64,000 nt of DNA from Flavobacterium gilvum (GTDB taxonomy: Bacteria; Bacteroidota; Bacteroidia; Flavobacteriales; Flavobacteriaceae). The translations under genes and the position numbers were made by a program. Shown here piece by piece: positions 17,702-28,143 of this stretch. A model generated the notes under the pieces. That model did not search any database and had not been told where the DNA came from. It was given only the letters and a program-made list of their open reading frames with translations. The stretch is from the NCBI RefSeq assembly GCF_001761465.1, contig NZ_CP017479.1, positions 2,046,001 through 2,110,000 of the forward strand. The letters are read 5' to 3'. The first letter of the stretch is position 1. Each line of letters opens with the position of its first letter.

Positions 17702-17883
17702 TAATGGAGAGAATTGAGTTTTTTATTTTATTCGATTGTTGAAATTTTATGTTTTAAATAGAATTTATTTTAGTAATTTGTTGATGAATATTTATACTTT
17801 AGATTAATAAATAATTTAGATATTATTTATCATTTGAAGTGTGTAATGTTTACAAAATTTTAAACAAATAATAATTTAAATTA

Positions 17884-18465
17884 ATGAAGTTAGTTTTTTT
17901 TGAATATACAAAAAACTGTAAAGAATTTAATATTCTTCTAAAAGCTACAAGTGAAGATGCTTCAAGAAGAGATTTGAAACAAGGGCAATTATTATTTGAA
18001 TCTATATATCAAAATATTATACTTATAGATGCTCAAATTTGTGGAATTGAAAGTGCTATTGCTTGTAAGAATATTAAAATTTTCGGATCAGATGAAAAAA
18101 AAATGTTTGATCAAGAAGTGATTTTGGTAGAATATAGACCAGATTTTGAGCAAGGGATTAGAAAATGGGAAAATCTTCAAAATATTGATTACAACGATTA
18201 TATTCATAATATATATCCCTCAATTAGTAAAGTTTTAGAGTTTTTAGGCTCTGATTTCGATCATGAGAAATACAGATTATTAACTCTAGATATGGAAAAA
18301 GAGAATAAAGAGAATAAAAAAGGAAATATATTATATCTGGAACCTGGAAGCATCTCGAAATTTAGTAACTCTATTAAACAACACATTGAAATTGTTCTTG
18401 AATATTATTCTAAGCAATCATTTAAGCTAACAGAATATATCGATTTGTTTTTAAGATTAAATTGA
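17884..18465 (+). CDS. Hypothetical protein, unrecognised
   Basis: A 193-residue soluble, mixed alpha/beta-looking protein with no signal peptide, membrane segment or motif I recognise. It starts MKLVFFEYTKNCKEF and contains SEDASRRDLKQGQLLFESIY and a charged stretch MEKENKENKKGN near 140. Codon use is more AT-rich than that of its neighbours, with AT-rich flanks of more than 200 bp on the left and repeats on the right, which suggests a gene acquired separately from the gat and gyrB neighbours. It stands alone on its strand between two terminator- or repeat-bounded regions. Confidence 0.6.
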   Translation: MKLVFFEYTKNCKEFNILLKATSEDASRRDLKQGQLLFESIYQNIILIDAQICGIESAIACKNIKIFGSDEKKMFDQEVILVEYRPDFEQGIRKWENLQNIDYNDYIHNIYPSISKVLEFLGSDFDHEKYRLLTLDMEKENKENKKGNILYLEPGSISKFSNSIKQHIEIVLEYYSKQSFKLTEYIDLFLRLN

Positions 18466-18485
18466 TATTATTTTTCCATTTAAAA

Positions 18486-18493
18486 GGGGGGGG
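18486..18493 (+). repeat. G8 homopolymer
   Basis: Eight consecutive G bases 20 bp after the stop of the 193-residue gene, in an otherwise AT-rich spacer. Such tracts slip during replication. No start codon or promoter is positioned to be switched by it. Confidence 0.8.
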
Positions 18494-18527
18494 TAATTAC
18501 TTCTAAAAAAGCAGAATGTTGATTCCT

Positions 18528-18600
18528 AGCCCCGATTGAAGCGACATCCTTTTCCTTTTTTCTTTAAAAAGGAAAAGATATAGCGCAAAGAGGGAGGATG
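18528..18600 (+). repeat. Dispersed 'TAGCCCCGATT' repeat, family E copy 1
   Basis: The sequence contains TAGCCCCGATTGAAGCGACA, then a hairpin CCTTTTCC...GGAAAAGA (TTTTTCTTTAAAAAGG), then AGCGCAAAGAGGGA. It is homologous to an inverted copy at about 41080-41235, sharing TAGCCCCGATT and the same TCCTTTT..AAAAGA hairpin. Confidence 0.65.
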
Positions 18601-18660
18601 CTTCTTGAAAAGCCAAATGTTTCTGCTCCTAAGAAAAATAATCACCATTCTGGCAATGCC

Positions 18661-18758
18661 ATTGAAATTGACTTTTGTAATTGAAATTGACTTTTGCTAT
18701 TGCCATTGATATTGAATTTTGCTATTGAAATTGATTTTTGTCATAGATATTGAATTTT
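18661..18758 (+). repeat. Tandem array of ~20-bp 'ATTGAAATTGACTTTTG' units
   Basis: Five imperfect units (starts near 18661, 18680, 18705, 18724 and 18743) of the form ATTGAAATTGACTTTTG or ATTGATATTGAATTTTG. They lie in the 449-bp gap before gyrB, about 110 bp upstream of its promoter. They are direct repeats without spacers, so not a CRISPR array. Confidence 0.7.
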
Positions 18759-18845
18759 AAAAGTATTATTTTTATCGATACCGAAATTCAAACAGATATT
18801 TCCGTCTTTTTGTTAATAACTTAACAACTTAAAATGGGATTTTAA

Positions 18846-20855
<2,010 letters not shown>

Positions 20856-20915
20856 TTTTTGAGTGTAACTGTATTTTCTTTTTTTGTTTTGATATTAATA
20901 AAAAAATAAATAAAA

Positions 20916-21851
20916 ATGAAAGTTACCATTGTAGGAGCCGGGAATGTGGGAGCATCCTGTGCAGATTCAATTTCTTATAGAGGAATTGCAAGTGAAGTAG
21001 TATTATTGGATATCAGAGAAGGTTTTGCTGAGGGGAAAGCCATGGATATCATGCAATGTGCCACAAATACTGGTTTTAATACTAATGTTTCGGGGGTTAC
21101 TAATGATTACACCAAAACTGCAAATAGTGATGTAGTTGTAATCACATCGGGGATTCCAAGAAAGCCTGGGATGACTAGAGAAGAATTGATTGGGATTAAT
21201 GCAGGAATTGTAAAAACTGTTGCTGATAACGTTTTGGCGCATTCTCCAAACGCAATTATTGTTGTGGTTTCAAACCCAATGGATACAATGACCTATTTGA
21301 CATTGAAGGCTACAGGTTTGCCAAAAAACAGAATTATCGGAATGGGTGGAGCTTTGGATAGTTCTCGTTTTAGATATTATTTGTCCAAAGCATTAGATAA
21401 ACCTTCGAATGATGTTTCTGCTATGGTTATTGGCGGGCACGGAGATACGACTATGATTCCTTTAACAAGATTGGCTGCTTATAATGGTATTCCGGTTTCG
21501 GAATTTTTATCTCAAGAAGAGTTAGAAAAAGTTGCTGCTGCTACAATGGTGGGAGGGGCTACGTTGACTGGTTTACTGGGAACTTCAGCTTGGTATGCTC
21601 CTGGAGCGTCTGTTGCCTATTTGGTGGACAGTATTTTGAATGACCAAAAGAAAATGATTGCCTGTTCCGTGTTTTTGGAAGGTGAGTATGGTCAAAATGA
21701 CATTTGTATCGGGGTGCCTTGTATTATAGGTAAAAACGGTATTGAGCAAATTGTAGACATTAAATTAAATGATGCTGAAAAAGCTGCTTTTGCAAAAAGT
21801 GCAGACGCTGTAAGAAATATGAATGCTGATTTGAAAAGTGTTCTAGCATAA
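20916..21851 (+). CDS. mdh: Malate dehydrogenase
   Basis: A 311-residue NAD-dependent malate dehydrogenase of the LDH-like type, interconverting malate and oxaloacetate in the TCA cycle. The Rossmann loop is VGAGNVG (6-12). The substrate arginines are in RKPGMTREEL, and the catalytic His is in GGHGDTTMIPL. The Arg in RKPGMTR, where lactate dehydrogenases have Gln, supports malate over lactate. It follows gyrB by 60 bp with no terminator between them, and is closed by its own terminator. Confidence 0.95.
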   Translation: MKVTIVGAGNVGASCADSISYRGIASEVVLLDIREGFAEGKAMDIMQCATNTGFNTNVSGVTNDYTKTANSDVVVITSGIPRKPGMTREELIGINAGIVKTVADNVLAHSPNAIIVVVSNPMDTMTYLTLKATGLPKNRIIGMGGALDSSRFRYYLSKALDKPSNDVSAMVIGGHGDTTMIPLTRLAAYNGIPVSEFLSQEELEKVAAATMVGGATLTGLLGTSAWYAPGASVAYLVDSILNDQKKMIACSVFLEGEYGQNDICIGVPCIIGKNGIEQIVDIKLNDAEKAAFAKSADAVRNMNADLKSVLA

Positions 21852-21872
21852 TAATTTACGTATAAAAAACAG

Positions 21873-21900
21873 AAGACTGCAATTTTTGCAGTCTTTTTTT
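21873..21900 (+). terminator. Intrinsic terminator of mdh
   Basis: A 10-bp stem AAGACTGCAA/TTGCAGTCTT (21873-21882 with 21886-21895), a 3-base loop and a T-run to 21900. Confidence 0.9.
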
Positions 21901-21944
21901 TGATTTTAATCAATAAATAAATTGGTTAATCATTTCGTTAATTA

Positions 21945-21952
21945 TATATTTG
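21945..21952 (+). promoter_or_regulatory. Promoter of secDF
   Basis: TATATTTG fits the -7 element exactly, and TTGG at 21922-21925 lies about 19 bp upstream as a -33 element. The resulting leader to the ATG at 22074 is about 115 nt, long for this window. Confidence 0.6.
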
Positions 21953-22073
21953 CTCGGTTTAAAAAAATGATATAAATCGTGCGGTTCGTTTTTGTTTTTC
22001 AAATTCGACGTAATTGCTTGTTTTATAGGGTTTAGAACAAAAACAATAAAAAAATAATTAATTTTTAGTAGTA

Positions 22074-25049
22074 ATGCAGAATAAAGGACTAATTAAATTT
22101 TTCGCAATTCTATTTGCATTGGTAAGTATTTACCAACTTTCTTTCACTTTTGTCTCGAGCAAAGTTAAAAGTGATGCAAAAACTTTCGCTGGCGGAAACC
22201 CAGAAAAAGAATTAAAGTATTTGGATTCTATTGGTAAGGAAAAAGTGTTTAGCTTAGGATTTACTGATTTTACTTTCAACGAAGTAAAAGACAAGCAAAT
22301 CAACAAAGGACTAGACTTGGAGGGAGGAATCAACGTAACTCTTCAAATCTCTGTTAAAGACATTTTGAAAGGGTTATCAAATAATTCGAAAAATCCTGTT
22401 TTTAATAAATCTTTAGCTGATGCTACTGCAAACCAAAAAGGGAATCAAAGTTATCTTGATGCTTTCTTTGAAGCTTTTGAAGCCAATTCAAAAGGAACTG
22501 TAAAATTAGCTTCTCCAGAAATTTTTGCTAACAGAAGTTTGCAAGGTGACGGAGGTGTTACTTTTCAAATGACAGATGGGCAAGTTCAAAAAGTAATCAA
22601 AAGAAAAGTTGATGAATCTGTAGAAAGTGCTTATAAAGTATTGAGAGAGCGTATCGATAAATTTGGTGTTACACAGCCAAATATCCAAAAATTAGGTGAA
22701 TCTGGAAGAATTCTTGTGGAACTTCCGGGTGCTAAAGATATTGACAGGATCAAAAAATTGTTACAAAGTACTGCTCAGTTAGAGTTTTGGGAAACTTATA
22801 AAGTTGAAGAAATTGGTAATTTCATCATGGCAGCCAACGAGGCTTTGAAAAAAACTGAAGTTGCTAAAGTTGAATCTAAAGCTGTTGCAAAAGATTCATT
22901 GAGCGCTTTGTTGACTGATGGAAAAGATTCTACAGCTACTAAAAAAGGAAATAATCCTATAATTGATAAAATTGTTGCTCAAGGTGGAGGACCAGTTCTT
23001 GGTCTTTTCTTACCAAAAGATACAGCTACAATTAATTCTTATTTCAAAAGACCGGATATCAGAATTTTATTGGCAGGTGACCAACGCTATGCAAAATTTG
23101 TATGGGGTAAACCAACTACCATCAAAGATGCTAAAGAAAAAACGGTTGAAGTAGTTGAATTGTATGCTTTAAAAGGAAACAGAGACAATGTTGCCTCAAT
23201 GAGTGGTGGTGTTGTAACTGATGCCAGCGACACTTTTGACCAAATGGGAAAACCAGCTGTTTCAATGCAAATGAATAACACTGGTGCAAAACAATGGGAA
23301 GAATTAACTGGAAAAGCATATACTCAAAAAGGATTTATTGCTATTGTTCTTGACGATATCGTATATTCTGCACCTGGAGTTTCAAGTGGACCGATTGCAG
23401 GAGGAAGATCTGAGATTTCTGGAAATTTTGATGTTACAGAAACTAAAGATTTAGCAAACGTATTAAGAGCTGGTAAATTGCCTGCGGCAGCTGAAATTAT
23501 CCAGTCTGAAGTGGTAGGGCCATCTTTGGGTCAGGAAGCTATTGATAATGGAACTAATTCTGCTGTGATTGGATTACTTTTGGTATCTCTTTGGATGATT
23601 GTTTACTACGGAAAATCAGGTTGGTATGCAAATATTGCTTTGGCTGTCAACTTATTATTCATGTTCGGTATTTTGTCAAGTTTAGGTGCTGTACTTACAT
23701 TGCCAGGTATTGCGGGTATCGTATTAACAATGGGTACTGCGGTAGATGCGAATATCATTATATATGAAAGGGCTAAAGAAGAATTAAGGGCTGGTAAATC
23801 TCTGGACGAAGCAGTAAAAGCTTCTTATAGCTGGACTGGTGCAATGCGTTCTATTGTTGATGCAAACGTAACTCACATCCTTACAGGAGCTGTGTTGTTT
23901 ATCTTCGGTTCTGGACCAATCAAAGGATTTGCTACTACTTTATTAATAGGTATTATTACCTCTTTATTTACTTCTATTTTTATTGCGAGAATCTTTATTG
24001 ATAGAAATATTGCGGGTAAAAACAATTTGTCTTTCGTGACAAATTTCTCTAAAAATTTCTTTACTAATTTCCATTTTGATTTCTTGGGAATTAAAAAATG
24101 GACTTACCTTTTCTCTATTATCGTTACTATTGTGAGTATCGCATCTATTGCAACTCATGGTTTTGATCAGGGTGTTGACTTTGTTGGAGGAAGAACTTTC
24201 CAGGTTCGTTTCGATAAATCAATGAAACCAGAGGAAGTAAAAGATGAATTGGCAGCTGTATTTGGTAGTGCCGAGGTTAAAATTTTTGGTGAAGACAATC
24301 AGTTAAAAATTACGACAAAGTATAAAATTCAGGAAACAGGTAGTGCTGCTGATGAAGATGTAAATAAGAAATTATTTGAAACTCTGAAAAAGCATTATAC
24401 AGGAATGACTTATGATAAATTTATCAATGCGTATGATGGTAAAAAATTAGGTGTTGTTCAAGCTTCAAAAGTTGGACCAACAGTGGCTGAAGATATTAAA
24501 ACTAATGCTTATTGGGCAGTTTTGGGAGCAATGCTTATTGTAGGTTTGTATCTAGTTGTAAGTTTTAGAAAATGGCAATATAGTTTGGGTGCAATCGCAG
24601 CGGTAGCGCATGACGTTATCTTTGTATTGGGAGCTTACTCGTTGCTTTGGAAATATATGCCTTTCGGTATGGAAATCGATCAGCACTTTATTGCAGCTAT
24701 CTTGACAGTAATTGGTTATTCAATGAACGATACAGTAATTGTATATGACAGAGTTCGTGAGTTCTTGGATGGAAAAACAAAAGGTTCTTTCTCTGAAATT
24801 GTGAACAAATCTATTAACTCTACAATGTCAAGAACTATCAATACTTCGTTGACAATGATTTTTGTATTGTTGATCATGTTCATTTTCGGTGGAGAATCTA
24901 TCAGAGGATTTATCTTTGCAATGCTTATCGGTATTATTATTGGTACTTATTCTTCATTGTTTATTGCTACTCCAGTTTTGGTTGATACCATTTCTAAAGA
25001 CGAGAAACATGATGTTGAAGTTAAACACCAACAAGAAGCTACTGTATAA
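22074..25049 (+). CDS. secDF: SecDF fusion protein-export membrane subunit
   Basis: A 991-residue fusion of SecD and SecF. These RND-family membrane proteins use the proton motive force to help the Sec translocon pull secreted proteins across the inner membrane. The SecD half has one N-terminal helix, the periplasmic P1 domain (LDLEGGINVTLQI near 85, LRERIDKFGVTQPNIQ near 190) and a six-helix block with TAVDANIIIYERAKEELRAG. The SecF half starts near residue 665, with GVDFVGGRTFQVRF and the matching motif NDTVIVYDRVREFL. The fusion is common in Bacteroidota. A P1-domain insertion rich in Lys/Ala/Ser (about 260-300) looks like low-complexity filler. Confidence 0.95.
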   Translation: MQNKGLIKFFAILFALVSIYQLSFTFVSSKVKSDAKTFAGGNPEKELKYLDSIGKEKVFSLGFTDFTFNEVKDKQINKGLDLEGGINVTLQISVKDILKGLSNNSKNPVFNKSLADATANQKGNQSYLDAFFEAFEANSKGTVKLASPEIFANRSLQGDGGVTFQMTDGQVQKVIKRKVDESVESAYKVLRERIDKFGVTQPNIQKLGESGRILVELPGAKDIDRIKKLLQSTAQLEFWETYKVEEIGNFIMAANEALKKTEVAKVESKAVAKDSLSALLTDGKDSTATKKGNNPIIDKIVAQGGGPVLGLFLPKDTATINSYFKRPDIRILLAGDQRYAKFVWGKPTTIKDAKEKTVEVVELYALKGNRDNVASMSGGVVTDASDTFDQMGKPAVSMQMNNTGAKQWEELTGKAYTQKGFIAIVLDDIVYSAPGVSSGPIAGGRSEISGNFDVTETKDLANVLRAGKLPAAAEIIQSEVVGPSLGQEAIDNGTNSAVIGLLLVSLWMIVYYGKSGWYANIALAVNLLFMFGILSSLGAVLTLPGIAGIVLTMGTAVDANIIIYERAKEELRAGKSLDEAVKASYSWTGAMRSIVDANVTHILTGAVLFIFGSGPIKGFATTLLIGIITSLFTSIFIARIFIDRNIAGKNNLSFVTNFSKNFFTNFHFDFLGIKKWTYLFSIIVTIVSIASIATHGFDQGVDFVGGRTFQVRFDKSMKPEEVKDELAAVFGSAEVKIFGEDNQLKITTKYKIQETGSAADEDVNKKLFETLKKHYTGMTYDKFINAYDGKKLGVVQASKVGPTVAEDIKTNAYWAVLGAMLIVGLYLVVSFRKWQYSLGAIAAVAHDVIFVLGAYSLLWKYMPFGMEIDQHFIAAILTVIGYSMNDTVIVYDRVREFLDGKTKGSFSEIVNKSINSTMSRTINTSLTMIFVLLIMFIFGGESIRGFIFAMLIGIIIGTYSSLFIATPVLVDTISKDEKHDVEVKHQQEATV

Positions 25050-25073
25050 AGTATCTCACATTTTAAAATAAAG

Positions 25074-25107
25074 AAAAGGATTCAGCTTTAAGTTGAATCC
25101 TTTTTTT
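25074..25107 (+). terminator. Intrinsic terminator of secDF
   Basis: Stem AAAAGGATTCA/TGAATCCTTTT with a small loop and a T-run, 25 bp after the secDF stop. It faces the convergent LysR gene. Confidence 0.85.
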
Positions 25108-25142
25108 ATGCTCTTTTGTTAGCTAGTTATTTGCTGAATTGA

Positions 25143-26036
25143 CTACATTATTTTTATAAAAGTGTCTTTTACTAATTGTATTTCATCTGAGTAATCTGTT
25201 TTCTTTTTGTTTGCAAAGTACAACGTGTTTTTTAGTGGTGTTTTTCCTTGCCACAAAAGCTTAATTTTGCCAGTTTCGAGTTCTGTTTTGCATAAGAAAT
25301 CTGGAATTACTGCCAATCCGTTACTATTGCTTAAACAGCGCACTATGGAGTTTAAATTTGGAACAATATAGTTTGGTCTAAAATCGGCATGTTTGTTGAA
25401 ATTAAGTTGCCAAAAACGTCTCAAATGCTCCATGTCTCCTGTCGTTCCGTACCATCTTTGTTGTTTCAGCCAATTTTCTATTCCATCAAAGTTTTTTTCT
25501 TTTTTTAAAATATCAAAAGTATCCGAATCAGTTTCGTTGCCAGCTATAAGAATTATGGTTTCTGAAGAAAAGGCTTGATAGTCGATAGTATTTTTGGTAA
25601 TCATTTGTGGAGTGATGATTAAGTCCAAAATGCCTTTGTCTAGGTTTTCAATCATTTCCGGATATTCACCAAATTGGATAATTACGTTAAATGGAAAGGT
25701 TGCGAGGTAAGGCTCCAAAGTAATTTGAAAGGTCTCAAAACACATTCCGATGCTGATAGTTGGCGTGTTTTTCTCGGTGCTTCGCTGAAAGTTTTTTTCG
25801 GCTTCTTCCAATTTGCATAATGCATCGGTAATGAAATTATAGAGGACTTTTCCTTTTTCGGTAGGAACCATTTTTCGGCCGGTTCTGTCAAATAATTTAT
25901 AACCAACGTAACTTTCTAGTGAACTTAAATGCAAACTGACTCCAGGTTGTGAAATATACAACGCCTCAGCAGCTCCGGTTAGTGTTCCTGTTTTGTAAAC
26001 ATACTTGAAAGTTCGATACCATTCTAGATTTACCAT
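25143..26036 (-). CDS. LysR-family transcriptional regulator
   Basis: A 297-residue LysR-type regulator. The N-terminal winged helix-turn-helix spans about 1-60 (YKTGTLTGAAEALYISQPGV, then LSSLESYVGYKLFDRTGRK), followed by a periplasmic-binding-like effector domain (about 90-290). LysR proteins usually control a divergent neighbour and themselves. Here that neighbour is the MdaB-like oxidoreductase at 26141, with back-to-back promoters in the 104-bp gap. Control of quinone or thiol stress is a plausible inference. The inducer is unknown. Confidence 0.9.
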   Translation of the reverse strand: MVNLEWYRTFKYVYKTGTLTGAAEALYISQPGVSLHLSSLESYVGYKLFDRTGRKMVPTEKGKVLYNFITDALCKLEEAEKNFQRSTEKNTPTISIGMCFETFQITLEPYLATFPFNVIIQFGEYPEMIENLDKGILDLIITPQMITKNTIDYQAFSSETIILIAGNETDSDTFDILKKEKNFDGIENWLKQQRWYGTTGDMEHLRRFWQLNFNKHADFRPNYIVPNLNSIVRCLSNSNGLAVIPDFLCKTELETGKIKLLWQGKTPLKNTLYFANKKKTDYSDEIQLVKDTFIKIM

Positions 26037-26062
26037 TTTGCCTTAGTATTATAATTATGATA

Positions 26063-26070
26063 CAAAGGTA
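26063..26070 (-). promoter_or_regulatory. -7 element for the LysR gene
   Basis: It reads TACCTTTG on the minus strand, an exact fit to TAnnTTTG, 27 bp upstream of the LysR start. Confidence 0.55.
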
Positions 26071-26073
26071 TGA

Positions 26074-26092
26074 ATTATGTTATTTTAATAAT
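26074..26092. promoter_or_regulatory. Candidate LysR operator
   Basis: ATTAT-N9-ATAAT is an inverted repeat of the T-N11-A class, centred between the two divergent promoters, where a LysR regulator would bind. It is AT-rich, so chance is possible. Confidence 0.35.
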
Positions 26093-26106
26093 AGATATAT
26101 CATGTG

Positions 26107-26114
26107 TAAATTTG
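26107..26114 (+). promoter_or_regulatory. -7 element for the MdaB-like gene
   Basis: TAAATTTG, an exact TAnnTTTG match, 27 bp before the ATG at 26141. Confidence 0.55.
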
Positions 26115-26140
26115 TACCATCAAATTAAATAAGACAAAAA

Positions 26141-26734
26141 ATGAAAAAGATATTTATTATAAATGGAGGGCAAAAGTTCGGGCATTCTGGTGGAAGATTC
26201 AATCAGACAATAGCAAATGCGACTGCTGAATTTTTCTTAAAACATAAAGATTTTGAGGTAAAAAGTACTGATGTAAACGACAATTATGATCCTGCACAAG
26301 AAGTCGAAAAATTTGTTTGGGCAGATGTAGTTATTTATCATACACCGATTTGGTGGTTTCAATTGCCTCACGGATTCAAAAAATACATAGACGTTGTTTT
26401 TACCGAAGGTCATGACAAAGGGATATACAAAAGCGATGGGCGTTCATCAAAAAATCCTGCGATAAACTATGGAACGGGAGGAATGCTTCATGGGAAGAAA
26501 TACATGATAACAACTTCTTGGAATGCGCCGAAAGAAGCTTTCACGCTGCCTGGTGAATTCTTTGGTGAAACTAGCGTTGATGATGGACCGCTATTTGGTT
26601 TTCATAGAATGAATGCTTTCACTGGGATGAAGCCATTAGATAGTCTGCACTTTCATGATATCGAAAAAAATGCAGATGTTGTTAAAGATTTAAAATTATA
26701 CGAAAATCATTTGACGCAATTGTTTTTGAACTAA
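26141..26734 (+). CDS. MdaB-like NAD(P)H:quinone oxidoreductase
   Basis: A 197-residue flavodoxin-fold oxidoreductase of the MdaB/NQO1-like family. These FAD enzymes reduce quinones by two electrons and protect against oxidative stress. Characteristic segments are NGGQKFGHSGGRFNQT (8-23), YHTPIWWFQLPHGFKKYIDV (about 65-85) and MITTSWNAPKEAF (about 122-134). It is soluble, with no signal peptide. It is divergently transcribed from a LysR regulator that probably controls it. Confidence 0.9.
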   Translation: MKKIFIINGGQKFGHSGGRFNQTIANATAEFFLKHKDFEVKSTDVNDNYDPAQEVEKFVWADVVIYHTPIWWFQLPHGFKKYIDVVFTEGHDKGIYKSDGRSSKNPAINYGTGGMLHGKKYMITTSWNAPKEAFTLPGEFFGETSVDDGPLFGFHRMNAFTGMKPLDSLHFHDIEKNADVVKDLKLYENHLTQLFLN

Positions 26735-26772
26735 ACAAAAATGCCACTGAATTTACAGTGGCATTTTTGTTT
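26733..26772. terminator. Bidirectional terminator between mdaB-like gene and lgt
   Basis: A 17-bp stem (26733-26749 with 26756-26772; core AATGCCACTG) with A- and T-runs on both sides serves the two convergent genes. Confidence 0.9.
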
Positions 26773-27700
26773 AAATCTCGTTAGTCTTTTTGGCTGTGAT
26801 GACAAAATACAATCCCACGATTATGAATGGAATACTGAGCCATTGCCCGGTTGATAATATGTTTCCTAAGTCACTTTCAAATCCCCCTTGGCTTTCTTTT
26901 ACCGATTCTACTATGATACGAACCGTGAATAATAATACTAAGAATAAGCCAAATAAATAACCTGATTTTTTTCGGGCTTCTGTTTTCCAATAGAGGAAAA
27001 ACAATACGGCAAACACAAAGATATAGCAAAAAGCTTCGTACAATTGCGCTGGATGTTTGGCAGGAACTTGATTCAGTAAATTGGCATATTGGGGATTGGT
27101 AGCGATAGCGTTGTATGCTTCTTTTGGTGTAGGAAGTTGGGTCGCATTGACAGCTTCTCTCGGGGAGAATTGATCTCTCACGAAACGGATTCCGAATGAT
27201 GAAGTAGTTTCTTTACCTACAATTTCAGAATTGAAAAAATTTCCAAGTCTCACAAAAATAGCACCACTTGCAACTGGAATTACTACTCTGTCCAATATCC
27301 ACAAAAGTGGTTTTTGAAGTACTTTTTTGCTGAAAAAATACATTGCAACGATAATAGAAATAGCAGCTCCGTGACTTGCCAATCCTTGATATCCTGTGAA
27401 TTGAAACTTTGGAGTAAAACGGAAAGGTAAAATGATTTCGGCCAAATTGTTACGGTAATATTCCCAATCGTAAAAGAAAACATGTCCCAATCTCGCACCG
27501 ATTAATGTAGCCAAAACAGTCCAAACAAATAAGGAGTCCAGTTTGTCTATGGCAACGTTTTCTCGTTCAAAAATATGCTTCATGATGTACCAGCCCAATC
27601 CAAAAGCGATTACAAACATTAAACTGTAAAAACGAATAATGAAAAAACCTAAATCAATACCTTCAGAGGGATTCCAAACAATGTTTAAAGCGTGTGTCAT
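26771..27700 (-). CDS. lgt: Prolipoprotein diacylglyceryl transferase
   Basis: A 309-residue inner-membrane enzyme with about seven helices. It transfers diacylglycerol from phosphatidylglycerol to the lipobox cysteine of prelipoproteins. The family motif region is seen as GARLGHVFFYDWEYY, then GLASHGAAISI (essential His), then RLGNFFNSEIVGKET and HPAQLYEAFCY. It is the first step of maturation for lipoproteins such as those at 51190 and 54481. Confidence 0.95.
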   Translation of the reverse strand: MTHALNIVWNPSEGIDLGFFIIRFYSLMFVIAFGLGWYIMKHIFERENVAIDKLDSLFVWTVLATLIGARLGHVFFYDWEYYRNNLAEIILPFRFTPKFQFTGYQGLASHGAAISIIVAMYFFSKKVLQKPLLWILDRVVIPVASGAIFVRLGNFFNSEIVGKETTSSFGIRFVRDQFSPREAVNATQLPTPKEAYNAIATNPQYANLLNQVPAKHPAQLYEAFCYIFVFAVLFFLYWKTEARKKSGYLFGLFLVLLFTVRIIVESVKESQGGFESDLGNILSTGQWLSIPFIIVGLYFVITAKKTNEI

Positions 27701-27778
27701 TTATTTTTTATTTTTTTTGTGAAAATATTACTTTCATTTTATAGGTTGTGTTAACAAAAACGTAAGATTCAATGAGTG

Positions 27779-28045
27779 TCATTTTTTATTTTCTTTCTCC
27801 CTCTTTTTTGGAGAGGGTTGGGGTGAAGTTGGAACTGGGTCATAACCTTTTCCTCCCCAAGGGTGACATCTCAAAATTCTTTTTATTCCTAAATATCCAC
27901 CATAAAATAATCCGTGAGTCTGTAATGCCTGTATCATATAACTTGAACAGGTGGGTTCAAACCGACAGGCCGCAGGGGTAAAAGGGGATATAGCTCCCTG
28001 ATAAAAGCGCACGAGCAATATGAAAGGTGCCGTTAGGAATTTCAT
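27779..28045 (-). CDS. yidD: Membrane protein insertion efficiency factor YidD
   Basis: An 88-residue YidD/DUF37 protein, a small membrane-associated helper of YidC-dependent insertion. The conserved core [20 protein letters not shown] (14-33), [12 protein letters not shown] and [14 protein letters not shown] are intact. Beyond residue 71 the C-terminus is a foreign-looking tail, [16 protein letters not shown], encoded by a GC-rich dispersed repeat, so the natural end of the domain is DPVP. It lies downstream of cysS and may be read through from it. Confidence 0.92.
   Translation of the reverse strand: MKFLTAPFILLVRFYQGAISPFTPAACRFEPTCSSYMIQALQTHGLFYGGYLGIKRILRCHPWGGKGYDPVPTSPQPSPKKREKENKK
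27797..27832 (-). repeat. GC-rich dispersed repeat in the yidD 3' end
   Basis: A 36-bp block matching about 30 positions of the repeat at 10027-10062 (shared CTCCCTC, TTTTGG and GAGGGTTGGGGTG). It is read antisense relative to that copy and encodes the TSPQPSPKK tail of YidD. Confidence 0.7.
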
Positions 28046-28074
28046 GTTTTTTTTGATTTAAGATTAACGATTTA

Positions 28075-28131
28075 AGATTAACGATTTTTGATTTCGGTTG
28101 CTGTGAAATCTGAAATCAAAAATCGTTAATC
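28075..28131. repeat. Long inverted repeat between cysS and yidD
   Basis: Arms of about 20 bp (AGATTAACGATTTTTGATTT from 28075, and its complement ending at 28131) around a 16-bp loop, with extra TTAACGATT units on the left. It could act as a weak terminator or RNA-stability hairpin for cysS. Confidence 0.7.
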
Positions 28132-28143
28132 TAATATCAAAAA

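Noticed and set aside
18661..18758. CRISPR-like array before gyrB
   Set aside because: The units abut directly as imperfect 20-bp repeats with no unique spacers, and no cas genes are nearby.
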